From positions 1 through 64,000 of the IMG/VR virus record IMGVR_UViG_3300042377_000625: 64,000 nt of DNA; one strand, given 5' to 3'. Source of the stretch: a virus. The translations under genes were made by a program, and so were the position numbers. Positions 20,950-28,939 of this stretch are shown in pieces; the stretch's first letter is position 1; every line of letters begins with the position of its first letter. The notes beneath the pieces were generated by a model. That model was not told where the DNA came from, did not search any database, and worked only from the letters and a program-made list of their open reading frames with translations.

Positions 20950-22719
20950 ATGTCAAATTTAACCAGAGAACAGGTACTAATAGAGTACGTAAAATGTCAT
21001 AAGGACGTACAATATGCGTTAAAAACATATCTACAAACATACGATAACACAGTTTCTAAATACGTACCGTTAGAATTATTTCCTGACCAAGTATCATTAC
21101 TTGAGGATTACGAAAATTACAACGAAAATATTGCCTTAAAATATCGACAAGCGGGTGTATCTACGGTTACCGCAGCTTGGGCTTCGATGAAACTTTCTTT
21201 TGCTAAGAAAAACAAACCCGAAAAAATCCTTATAATAGCCAATAAACTTGATACGTCATTAGAGATGGCTAACAAGATTAGAGCTTTTATCAGTCAATGG
21301 CCAAGTTGGGTCGGTATTGATTTTGCGGTAGAAAAAAACTCACAAAAACATTATAAACTAAATAACGGTAGTGAGGTTAAAGCCGTTGCAACATCTAAAG
21401 ATGCCTTACGTGGATTTACACCAACAATACTTGTATTTGATGAGGCGGCATTTATCGAGGCCGACAGTGATTTTTGGGCAGCTTGTATGGCGTCCTTATC
21501 TACAGGTGGTAAAGTAATCGTAGTCTCAACACCAAATGGTTATGACCGAATTTATTATGAGATATACGACCAAGCGTTAAGGAATATGAATGACTTCAGG
21601 ATTTCTGAAATGTATTGGTACCGTGACCCTCGTTACACAAAAGATTTATATTTGGTTAAAACCGACGATATGATTCACTATCTTTTAAATAAAGAAGAAT
21701 ACAGTGAAAAAGATATACTCAGTTGGTCCCATATACCCGCACACGAAAGAGATTATAAAGAACTGAGAGAATTAATGAATCAAGGTTATAAACCTTGCTC
21801 GTCTTGGTTTGAAGCGATGGTTAAGAAATTAAAATATGATAAACGTAAAGTATCTCAGGAGTTGGAATGTAACTTCTTAGGTTCAGGTGATAACGTATTT
21901 GATTCTAAAATGTTACAAACAATTAGAGAAAATTCTATTGTAGAACCCAAGAATAAAATGATGGGTAATGCTTTGTGGATTTGGAAAGAACCTGTCGTTG
22001 GACATAAATACATTATGGGGGTCGACGTTTCTCGTGGGGATAGTGAAGACTTTAGTTCGTTCCAAATCATTGATTTTGACGAAAGAGAACAAGTTGCGGA
22101 ATATGTTGGTAAATTACCTCCTGATACTATGGCGGAAATTTGTTATAAATGGGCCAACATGTATTCATGTTTTATTGTGATTGATATCACAGGTGGAATG
22201 GGAGTTTCCACCTCAAGAAAATTACAGGAAATGGGTTATAAAGACTTATATGTTGATGGTGTTGACACCGCTAATAAGTGGAAATACGATTCTAAGTCCC
22301 ATGAAAAAATACCAGGAATTAATTTTAATAATAAAAGAGTTCAAATTATTGCTTCATTTGAAGAAGGGATGAGACATGGGTTTAAAATCTACAGTTCAAG
22401 ACTTTTCAATGAAATGAATACTTTCATTTACATTAATGGTCGTCCTGACCACCAAAAAGGACATCATGATGACTTAATTATGTCAGTCGCCATGGCAACT
22501 TATGTTGCTGAGTCGTCATTTAGTAATTTAACTAAAGTTGTCGAACATACTAAGGCAATGATTGAGTCTTGGGCGGTTAGCAATAATGACCAAGTTGCGA
22601 AAAATTTAGAATTTAATCCTGTTATACCACACATGTCAGAAAGAATAGGTCAATATAATAATCAGAACATGTCTAAAGAAGATTATCAAAAGTACGGTTG
22701 GTTATTTGGTATTAGATAA
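20950..22719 (+). CDS. 17: Terminase large subunit (gp17-like)
   Basis: 589 residues. The ATPase domain has a variant Walker A, KYRQAGVST (64-72), the RQxG(x)ST form seen in T4-like terminases without the classic Lys, and Walker B LVFDEAAF (161-168). The motif III region has VVSTPNG. The C-terminal nuclease domain shows GVDVSRGDSEDFSSF, an FIVIDITGG segment and GHHDDLIMS, which supply the acidic metal ligands. It packages concatemeric DNA through the portal by headful translocation. It is the clearest taxonomic marker in the window, together with portal and capsid. Confidence 0.95.
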   Translation: MSNLTREQVLIEYVKCHKDVQYALKTYLQTYDNTVSKYVPLELFPDQVSLLEDYENYNENIALKYRQAGVSTVTAAWASMKLSFAKKNKPEKILIIANKLDTSLEMANKIRAFISQWPSWVGIDFAVEKNSQKHYKLNNGSEVKAVATSKDALRGFTPTILVFDEAAFIEADSDFWAACMASLSTGGKVIVVSTPNGYDRIYYEIYDQALRNMNDFRISEMYWYRDPRYTKDLYLVKTDDMIHYLLNKEEYSEKDILSWSHIPAHERDYKELRELMNQGYKPCSSWFEAMVKKLKYDKRKVSQELECNFLGSGDNVFDSKMLQTIRENSIVEPKNKMMGNALWIWKEPVVGHKYIMGVDVSRGDSEDFSSFQIIDFDEREQVAEYVGKLPPDTMAEICYKWANMYSCFIVIDITGGMGVSTSRKLQEMGYKDLYVDGVDTANKWKYDSKSHEKIPGINFNNKRVQIIASFEEGMRHGFKIYSSRLFNEMNTFIYINGRPDHQKGHHDDLIMSVAMATYVAESSFSNLTKVVEHTKAMIESWAVSNNDQVAKNLEFNPVIPHMSERIGQYNNQNMSKEDYQKYGWLFGIR

Positions 22720-22726
22720 TATTTAT
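22720..22726 (+). promoter_or_regulatory. TATTTAT late-type promoter
   Basis: Overlaps the terminase stop region; 14 nt before the small gene at 22741. Confidence 0.5.
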
Positions 22727-22740
22727 TAATAAAATATCAC

Positions 22741-22896
22741 ATGGGACTAACTTCTAGAAAAAAATCGGGGAACAAACTTAATGGTAGTAAATTAAACGTA
22801 CCTGGTCAGGGTATTAGTAATGTTAGACCTGGTGGTGATAATAAAATAAACCAACAAAAGGGTGACCCTAATGGAAAGAAAGGTAAACAAAATTAA
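22741..22896 (+). CDS. Small basic Gly/Asn/Lys-rich protein
   Basis: 51 residues from ATG 22741 to TAA 22894-22896 (MGLTSRKKSGNKLNGSK...GDPNGKKGKQN). It is preceded by a late-type motif and lies in the gap between terminase and portal, which would otherwise be empty. It is strongly basic and probably disordered. No family is recognised. Conservation at this position in related phages would confirm it. Confidence 0.6.
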   Translation: MGLTSRKKSGNKLNGSKLNVPGQGISNVRPGGDNKINQQKGDPNGKKGKQN

Positions 22897-22933
22897 CTAT
22901 TTAATTATAGATAATTAGAATTAAATTTATTAC

Positions 22934-24778
22934 ATGGAAAACAATCAAAATAATCAATTTACAGTTTGGCAGAGGCTATCTCAAGCCTTCGGTCCTAACG
23001 CCCTGTTAAATCAAGATTATCCAACATATAAGTTAGACAAGACTGAGTTATTAAAAACGACATCAAAACAGGAATACGATAAAGAAAAATTACAAGCTCA
23101 ACAAACGTATTACTTAGCCAATCAATGGACTAAAATTGAGAGTAACTTATACACTCAAGCGGTTTATTATGAACCAACAAGATTAGCATCATTCTATGAT
23201 TATGAATCAATGGAATATACTCCTGAAATTTCGGCGGCTTTAGATATCTACGGTGAAGAATCAACAACTGTTGACCAAAATGGTTACATGTTACAAATAT
23301 ATTCAGAATCTAAACGTATTAAATCAATCTTAATTGACTTGTTTAATAATGTTTTAGATATCAATACTAATTTACCGATGTGGACAAGAAATACCGCAAA
23401 ATACGGTGATAATTTTGTTTATTTAAAATTAGATGCTGAAAAAGGTATTGTTGGATGTATGCAATTACCAAATATTGAGATTGAACGACTTGAAAGAGGT
23501 ATGGCGGCAAAATCGGCAAACGTCGAGGAACCCGCAGAAAATAAAGGTTTAAGATTTAAGTGGAAGGCTAAAGACATGGAATTTAATTCATGGGAAATTG
23601 CCCACTTTAGATTATTAGGTGATGATAGAAAATTACCTTATGGTACTTCTATGTTAGAAAAAGCGAGACGTATTTGGAAACAATTATTATTATCGGAAGA
23701 CGCAATGTTAATCTATCGTACCTCAAGAGCCCCTGAAAGACGTGTCTTTAAAGTCTTTGTAGGTAATATGGACGATAAAGATGTTGAGTCGTATGTACAA
23801 CGTGTTGCGAACAAATTCAAACGTAGTCAGGTTGTTGATAGTCAATCAGGTAATGTTGATATGAGATTTAATCAAATGGCGGTTGACCAAGATTATTTTA
23901 TTCCTGTACGTGACCCTGCTCAAGCATCTCCAATTGAGACTCTACCAGGTGCACAGAATTTAGCGGAGATTGCCGATATTGAATACATCCAAAAGAAATT
24001 ATTAACCGCCCTTAGAGTTCCTAAAGCGTTTTTAGGGTTTGAGGAAGTTGTTGGTGATGGTAAGAATTTATCATTACAAGATATCCGTTTCGCAAGAACA
24101 ATTAATAGAATTCAAAAATCTATGATTGCGGAAATGAATAAAATAGCTATCATCCATTTATTCTTATTAGGGTTTGAAGATGAATTGTCAAACTTTACAT
24201 TAGGTTTAACTAACCCATCAACACAGGCCGATTTATTAAAAATTGATGTTTGGAAAGAAAAAGTTTTATTATATAAAGATGCAGTAACGGCAATCGAAGG
24301 TATTGCACCAGTTTCTGTAACTTGGGCTAAGAAACACGTATTAGGATTCTCTGATGAAGAAATTAAATTAGATTTACAACAACAACGTATTGAAAAAGCG
24401 GTTGGTGCTGAATTAACTAACACGGCGACTATTATCAGTCATACAGGTGTATTTGACAATATTGATAAACTATATGGTGTTAAATCAGGCGCAACTCAAA
24501 CTGTGGGAGCAACCCCACCACCTCCAGGAGGTGAATCAAGTGGTGGAGGATTAGGAGCACCTGAAGATATGGGTGGAGGGGCTCCAATACCACCACCACC
24601 AGGACCTGAACCAGGAGGTGAAGCGGAGATAACACCTGAATCATATAAACGTGATAACTTAACAATTTTATTAGAAAGTGATAACTTAACAGATTCGGAT
24701 TCATTTATTGATTTGTCTAAAGCAAGAAATTCTTTAGGTGAAATGGAAAAAGAGTTAAACAAACTTCTAAAAGACTGA
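22934..24778 (+). CDS. 20: Portal protein (gp20-like)
   Basis: 614 residues. The core has portal features of T4-like phages: EYTPEISAALDIYGEEST, MWTRNTAKYGDNFVYLKLD, WEIAHFRLLGDDRKLPYGTSMLEKARRIWKQL and RVPKAFLGFEEVVGDGKNLSLQDIRFARTI. A Pro/Gly-rich segment (about 525-565) and a short helical C-terminus follow. Twelve copies would form the ring at the unique vertex through which the terminase pumps DNA. It lies in the conserved order terminase, portal, protease, scaffold, capsid. Confidence 0.93.
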   Translation: MENNQNNQFTVWQRLSQAFGPNALLNQDYPTYKLDKTELLKTTSKQEYDKEKLQAQQTYYLANQWTKIESNLYTQAVYYEPTRLASFYDYESMEYTPEISAALDIYGEESTTVDQNGYMLQIYSESKRIKSILIDLFNNVLDINTNLPMWTRNTAKYGDNFVYLKLDAEKGIVGCMQLPNIEIERLERGMAAKSANVEEPAENKGLRFKWKAKDMEFNSWEIAHFRLLGDDRKLPYGTSMLEKARRIWKQLLLSEDAMLIYRTSRAPERRVFKVFVGNMDDKDVESYVQRVANKFKRSQVVDSQSGNVDMRFNQMAVDQDYFIPVRDPAQASPIETLPGAQNLAEIADIEYIQKKLLTALRVPKAFLGFEEVVGDGKNLSLQDIRFARTINRIQKSMIAEMNKIAIIHLFLLGFEDELSNFTLGLTNPSTQADLLKIDVWKEKVLLYKDAVTAIEGIAPVSVTWAKKHVLGFSDEEIKLDLQQQRIEKAVGAELTNTATIISHTGVFDNIDKLYGVKSGATQTVGATPPPPGGESSGGGLGAPEDMGGGAPIPPPPGPEPGGEAEITPESYKRDNLTILLESDNLTDSDSFIDLSKARNSLGEMEKELNKLLKD

Positions 24779-24785
24779 TATTTAT
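24779..24785 (+). promoter_or_regulatory. TATTTAT late-type promoter
   Basis: Starts within the portal stop codon; 13 nt before the ATG at 24799. The local sequence TATTTATAAATA is palindromic. Confidence 0.5.
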
Positions 24786-24798
24786 AAATAAAAAAGAG

Positions 24799-25518
24799 AT
24801 GACAAATTTTGGAATAATTAAATCGAAGATAGAAGATGTGTTATTAGAATCATATAAAAACAACACATTTAAACAAGAATTCAAAAACTTTAAAAAGTTA
24901 GTTTTAGAAAATAAAAAAATATGCAAACTTTTTTATTTATATGATGATTTATCTTCTAATAAAGGATTATCGGAATCTATCGTTAATGAATATGTGAATG
25001 AATGTATAACCATTTATGAAAATACCATTAATAAAATACAAGAGTCGGATATTACACCATTAAAGTCTTGGATTAAAAATTCTAAGGTTGACAATCAGTA
25101 TAATAATATTGATAATTTATTCTCGAGAGATGTCCTAACAATCGAATCAAGAATAACTAGTAAAAAATACATTTCAGAATCTCTTAAGAAATTACCTATC
25201 AAGAAAGCAGATACTGTTCAAATATCGCTAACTTCTATGGTTAATGTTGCAAATAAAACAATCACAAATTTTATTGATTCATTAACTGAGTCAGATAAAA
25301 AAGAATTAACAAAACTTTTATCTGAAGATGACGTTACTTTAAACCAAAAATTTGATGATGTTAAAAAAAGTGTTGTAACTAAATTAACTGAAATGAAAAA
25401 TAATAATGAAGATAACTCAACTCAAACAAGAATTGATGAAACTCTTGATAAAGTAATTTCAGAAAAATACGACAAGTTAACTTATTTCAAACTTAAAAGT
25501 TTGAATGAGAATCTTTAA
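24799..25518 (+). CDS. Head-module protein with protease-type leader
   Basis: 239 residues, almost wholly helical, rich in Lys, Asn and Ser. It opens MTNFGIIKSKIEDVLLE-S, an amphipathic leader ending in L-L-E before Ser, the form cut by T4-type prohead proteases ((L/I)-x-E before a small residue). Similar sites recur (GLSE-S, SLTE-S). The position between portal and protease is that of prohead core proteins in T4 (gp67/68 region), though lengths differ. Its stop overlaps the stop of the opposing bS21 gene. Confidence 0.65.
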   Translation: MTNFGIIKSKIEDVLLESYKNNTFKQEFKNFKKLVLENKKICKLFYLYDDLSSNKGLSESIVNEYVNECITIYENTINKIQESDITPLKSWIKNSKVDNQYNNIDNLFSRDVLTIESRITSKKYISESLKKLPIKKADTVQISLTSMVNVANKTITNFIDSLTESDKKELTKLLSEDDVTLNQKFDDVKKSVVTKLTEMKNNNEDNSTQTRIDETLDKVISEKYDKLTYFKLKSLNENL

Positions 25519-25709
25519 TCGTTATTTGATTTATATTTTTTCTGAACGTATTTCGCTTTTGAAATCATATTCCTATTTTTAACAGATTTTTTTTGGAATT
25601 CTTTTCGTTCATTTAATTCCTTACTTTGCCTTGTCTTTATGACTTTGCTTTTGTAAATTTTTAACGCTTTTTCAAGAGTTACATTTTTTTCTACCTTTAT
25701 GATTAACAT
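25515..25709 (-). CDS. rpsU: Phage-encoded ribosomal protein bS21
   Basis: 64 residues with the bS21 pattern: MLIIKVEKNVTLEKALKIYKSKV, then RQSKELNERKEFQKKSVKNR and AKYVQKKYK, strongly basic and helical. Host Bacteroidota bS21 opens the same way (MLIIPV..., LKRYKRK..., RARKxFxKPSxxR, AxYxQ). In this phylum bS21 helps cover the anti-Shine-Dalgarno of 16S rRNA, and phage copies of bS21 are known in large phages. It could replace host bS21 and bias ribosomes toward phage mRNAs. It is the only - strand gene inside the portal-capsid block, implying different timing. Confidence 0.88.
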   Translation of the reverse strand: MLIIKVEKNVTLEKALKIYKSKVIKTRQSKELNERKEFQKKSVKNRNMISKAKYVQKKYKSNND

Positions 25710-25724
25710 GTTTTTGTGAGTTTA

Positions 25725-25731
25725 TATTTAT
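25725..25731 (+). promoter_or_regulatory. TATTTAT late-type promoter
   Basis: In TTATATTTATTTTG, 65 nt upstream of the ATG at 25797. Confidence 0.4.
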
Positions 25732-25796
25732 TTTGACTATTGCAGTAAATATACCTATTTTTATTAAAACAATAAACTTAGAAATTATGAAATTTA

Positions 25797-26267
25797 ATGA
25801 AAAAGGGTAAAACCTCACACATTCACGGATTCAACACTGCCAAGGTAGTATATGGAACAGTTGATTCGATGAATTTAAAGTCACTCTATCTTAACATCCA
25901 AACATGGGTAGAACCAACTACAGAGTGCGAAAATTGGACAAGGACAGTTCTCAATATGAGCAGAGCCATAAAACATTCGGTCTACGAATCCTTAGATAAA
26001 GAGTTATTTGATGATAAATTTATAGTAGATTTAGATTTAAGGTCCAGCGGATTAAATCAAGGTAAAAAATCTTTTATGAACTTAGAGATTAATTTCTTTT
26101 TAAATCATGAAGGACATGACTTTAAATCAAAAGAAATTAAAGATTCACTTAAAGATATTACTAATAGAATTTTTTACGAAAACTTTATCGGTAACGATTA
26201 CTTCAACTTTTATCTAACTAAAAAAATCAAAACAAACGATGATACGCTACAATTAGAGAATGTTTAA
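25797..26267 (+). CDS. Head-module protein, unknown
   Basis: 156 residues (MKKGKTSHIHGFNTAKVVYG). There is a beta-rich N-terminal half with WVEPTTECENWTRTVLNMSRAIKH and a charged C-terminal half. A tiny out-of-frame ATG frame (25787-25810) precedes it. Immediately before the protease gene, in the T4-like order, it may be a core or vertex protein. No family is identified. Confidence 0.6.
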   Translation: MKKGKTSHIHGFNTAKVVYGTVDSMNLKSLYLNIQTWVEPTTECENWTRTVLNMSRAIKHSVYESLDKELFDDKFIVDLDLRSSGLNQGKKSFMNLEINFFLNHEGHDFKSKEIKDSLKDITNRIFYENFIGNDYFNFYLTKKIKTNDDTLQLENV

Positions 26268-26274
26268 TATTTAT
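26268..26274 (+). promoter_or_regulatory. TATTTAT late-type promoter
   Basis: 15 nt before the ATG at 26290. It lies inside a longer upstream extension of the frame, which argues for 26290 as the start. Confidence 0.55.
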
Positions 26275-26289
26275 AATAAAACATTTGAG

Positions 26290-27018
26290 ATGAATTTAAG
26301 AATTTTACAACCAACTGAAATAGGTAAAGGTATATTAATAGAATACGATGCGGGTTACGTATCACCAACAGATACACATAATGCTAAGGTTATTAAAGAA
26401 TCTAAAGGTAATATGTTAGACCACTCTAAACCATTTGAATTTTATGCGGTATTACAGAAATATAATACCCCAAACAGAAATGGTAGAATATACCCTGAAC
26501 GTATTTTAAAAAGAGAATCAGAAAACTATAAAAAAATGATAGAAAAGGGCACCGCTCTTTCAGAGTTAAATCACCCTGAATCGTCATTAATTGATTTAGA
26601 TAGAGTTTCTCATGCAATAACTGAAATATGGTGGGAAGGTCCTGTACTAATGGGTAAGATACAATTACTTACATCACCAGGATTCCACGAAAGAGGTATT
26701 GTATCAACTAAAGGAGATTTAGCCGCTAATTACCTAAGACAAGGAGTTACGTTAGGAATCTCTTCAAGAGGAGTTGGTTCCCTTAAAAAAGTTGGTGAAC
26801 AGAATGAGGTCCAAGAAGATTTTGAATTAATCTGTTTTGACTTAGTATCCTCACCATCAACACCAGGAGCGTATTTATTCCAAAATCCTGAAGATAGATT
26901 TAACTTTGAGGAGAACTTGGAAGAGGAGAAAAAAATGAAAGTCGAAAGACAAGTTGGGGAAAGTGGAAATAAATCACTTGACTTAATGAAAAAATTGAAC
27001 GATTATTTAGGATATTAA
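26290..27018 (+). CDS. 21: Prohead core protease (gp21-like)
   Basis: 242 residues from ATG 26290 (MNLRILQPTEIGKGIL); an upstream ATG at 26260 would put the promoter inside the gene. Conserved blocks of the T4-like prohead protease family are present: FYAVLQKYNTPNRNGRIYP, ALSELNHPESSLIDLDRVSH (likely catalytic His), GVTLGISSRGVG (likely catalytic Ser) and FDLVSSPSTPGAYL. It matures the head by cutting scaffold, capsid and internal proteins after (L/I)-x-E. Candidate substrates with that site are abundant in this window. The C-terminus (VERQVGESGNKS) may be trimmed by self-cleavage. Confidence 0.92.
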   Translation: MNLRILQPTEIGKGILIEYDAGYVSPTDTHNAKVIKESKGNMLDHSKPFEFYAVLQKYNTPNRNGRIYPERILKRESENYKKMIEKGTALSELNHPESSLIDLDRVSHAITEIWWEGPVLMGKIQLLTSPGFHERGIVSTKGDLAANYLRQGVTLGISSRGVGSLKKVGEQNEVQEDFELICFDLVSSPSTPGAYLFQNPEDRFNFEENLEEEKKMKVERQVGESGNKSLDLMKKLNDYLGY

Positions 27019-27032
27019 AAAAAAATTATAAC

Positions 27033-27242
27033 ATGGACGAAAAGTATTTTATTGCAAAAATCACAACCGATATGATTGATGAAAAATCGGGAAAACTTAA
27101 AAAATTAAGAGAAGAAAAATTAGTAAAAGGTTATAACCCTACTGATGTTGAGGCCAAAGTAACGAAAGTTTTTGAGAACTACACACAGGATTGGAGACTA
27201 ACTGCAATTGTTGAAAGTAAAATAGATGAAGTGATAGAATAA
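27033..27242 (+). CDS. DUF4494-like small protein
   Basis: 69 residues. The pattern (YFIAKITTDMIDEKSGKLKKLREEKLVKGYNPTDVEAKVTKVF...WRLTAIVESKIDEVIE) follows DUF4494, a small family nearly confined to Bacteroidota and their phages: tyrosine/tryptophan start, VxGxxxTxAEA, and a final K-x-x-x-I-D-E. The function is unknown. It is transcribed with the protease and ends at a terminator. Confidence 0.65.
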   Translation: MDEKYFIAKITTDMIDEKSGKLKKLREEKLVKGYNPTDVEAKVTKVFENYTQDWRLTAIVESKIDEVIE

Positions 27243-27265
27243 AATCTTTACATTTCAATAATAAT

Positions 27266-27293
27266 AAAAGGGGGACATTTGTCCCCTTTTTTG
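27266..27293 (+). terminator. Terminator between protease and scaffold units
   Basis: GGGGAC and GTCCCC pair around ATTT, flanked by A and T tracts. Confidence 0.85.
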
Positions 27294-27312
27294 TTTTTTA
27301 TCAAAATGGTAA

Positions 27313-27385
27313 TATTTATAATAAATAAAAAACCAATTATCAAATTAGTTTAATTAAAACTTTTTTGATATTGGGAGATATTTAT
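27313..27385 (+). promoter_or_regulatory. Two TATTTAT late-type motifs before the scaffold gene
   Basis: Copies at 27313-27319 and 27379-27385. The second is 22 nt before the ATG at 27408. A doubled promoter before the scaffold/capsid genes fits their need for high expression. Confidence 0.55.
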
Positions 27386-27407
27386 ATAGTAAATTAAAAA
27401 CATACAA

Positions 27408-28907
27408 ATGGCGAAAGAAAAATCTTTAGTGGAAGAAGCAATCATCCAAATGAAAAATTTGGAAGAAGCGGTTGCGGAAAATGCAAAAGGAATACTTGCT
27501 TCAACTATGAAGGAAGAAATCAAAGAACTAGTAAAAGAATCTCTAACTGAACAAGAAGACGAGATTGAAACGGATGTTGAAATGGACGAGCCTGAAATGG
27601 AAGACGATATGTCTGACGACGAAGGAATGGAAATGGATACTGATAATTTAGATATGGATATGGATGATGAAGATTCTATGGAGGATGACTTTATGGATGA
27701 CGATGAAACTATTGACCTTACCGACGTTGACGACGAAGATGAAATCTTACGTGTATTTAGTTTAATGGGACCTGAAGATAATATCGTGGTTACCAAAGAT
27801 AATTCAGGTAATATCAATCTTAAAGATTCTGAAAAAGAATATATGATTGTTGGTGAAGGTGAAGAATTTATGGATGATTCTGAAGAAATGTTTGAAATGG
27901 ATGATATGTCAGATTTTGGTATGGAAGACGATGAAGACGAAGACATCAATAGCATCATTGATAGAGTATTTAAAAAAGATAACGACGAATTAGAAGAAAT
28001 GGATTTTGAAAAAGATGAATTAGAGTTCGGAGAAGAAGAAGGAATGGACAGTGAAGAAATTGTTTATGAAATTGAATTCAACGAAGAAGAAGGTGAAGAA
28101 GATATGGGTCTATCTGAAGAAGATGAAGTAGAAGAAGAAATGTACGAATCTTACGAAGAAGAAGACGAGGATATGGAAGAAGAACCTGTTATGGAATCTA
28201 AAAAGATGTCAATCAAACCTAAGGGTGTTGGCATGGGAAATCCAAATAAGAAAAAAGTATACTCAAACAAACCTAACCAAGAAGGTGGTTTCAAAACTGT
28301 GAAAAAAACAGTTAATAAAACTATGGGTACTGGTAAAGCGAAATTTGAATACAAAGACGGTGAAAATCTTGACGGTGATATGAAAACTGTTAAAAAGGTT
28401 GAAACCAAAGAAGCATCAAGAACTTTAGGAAACGGTTCTAACTTTAGAAAGGGTGGTTTATCAAAACCAAGAGCTCACTCTAAATTTAATACCGCAATCC
28501 AAAAAGAGAGTGTTGATAACAAAGAATTACAAGTTCTTAGAGAAAAAAATGAAGAGTACAGAAAAGCACTTAACGTTTTCAGAAATAAATTAAACGAAGT
28601 TGCAGTGTTTAATTCAAACTTAGCTTATGCTACACGTTTGTTTACAGAACATTCGACATCAAAACAAGAGAAGATTAATATCTTAAGACGTTTTGATAGT
28701 GTTGAAACTATTAAAGAATCTAAAAACTTGTATAAGACATTAAAAGATGACCTTTCGGCTACGACAAGTCAACCAATGAATGAATCAATGGAAAGAACCA
28801 TTCAAAGTTCTCCATCAACAGGTTCTTCGGCTAACTTGATTGAGTCTAAAACATACGAAAATCCTCAGTTCTTAAGAATGAAAGATTTAATGTCAAAATT
28901 AAAATAA
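27408..28907 (+). CDS. Prohead scaffold/core protein (gp22-like by position)
   Basis: 499 residues. After a helical N-terminus (EEAIIQMKNLEEAVAENAKGIL) comes a very long acidic region (about 55-260) dominated by Asp, Glu and Met. A Lys/Gly-rich linker follows, then a helical C-terminal third (LQVLREKNEEYRKALNVFRNKLNEVAVFNSNLAYATRLFTEHS). It lies directly upstream of the capsid gene. Helical, highly charged proteins in this position are the main scaffold in T4-like phages. Several (L/V)-x-E sites would allow destruction by the protease. Assignment is by position and composition. Confidence 0.75.
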   Translation: MAKEKSLVEEAIIQMKNLEEAVAENAKGILASTMKEEIKELVKESLTEQEDEIETDVEMDEPEMEDDMSDDEGMEMDTDNLDMDMDDEDSMEDDFMDDDETIDLTDVDDEDEILRVFSLMGPEDNIVVTKDNSGNINLKDSEKEYMIVGEGEEFMDDSEEMFEMDDMSDFGMEDDEDEDINSIIDRVFKKDNDELEEMDFEKDELEFGEEEGMDSEEIVYEIEFNEEEGEEDMGLSEEDEVEEEMYESYEEEDEDMEEEPVMESKKMSIKPKGVGMGNPNKKKVYSNKPNQEGGFKTVKKTVNKTMGTGKAKFEYKDGENLDGDMKTVKKVETKEASRTLGNGSNFRKGGLSKPRAHSKFNTAIQKESVDNKELQVLREKNEEYRKALNVFRNKLNEVAVFNSNLAYATRLFTEHSTSKQEKINILRRFDSVETIKESKNLYKTLKDDLSATTSQPMNESMERTIQSSPSTGSSANLIESKTYENPQFLRMKDLMSKLK

Positions 28908-28939
28908 AATAAACTAAAAAATTAATAAAAACCAAAAAA

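Noticed and set aside
27350-27958. A 202-residue serine-rich - strand frame opposite the scaffold gene
   Set aside because: It reads the complement of Asp/Glu codons as Ser; codon bias of the acidic scaffold gene explains it.
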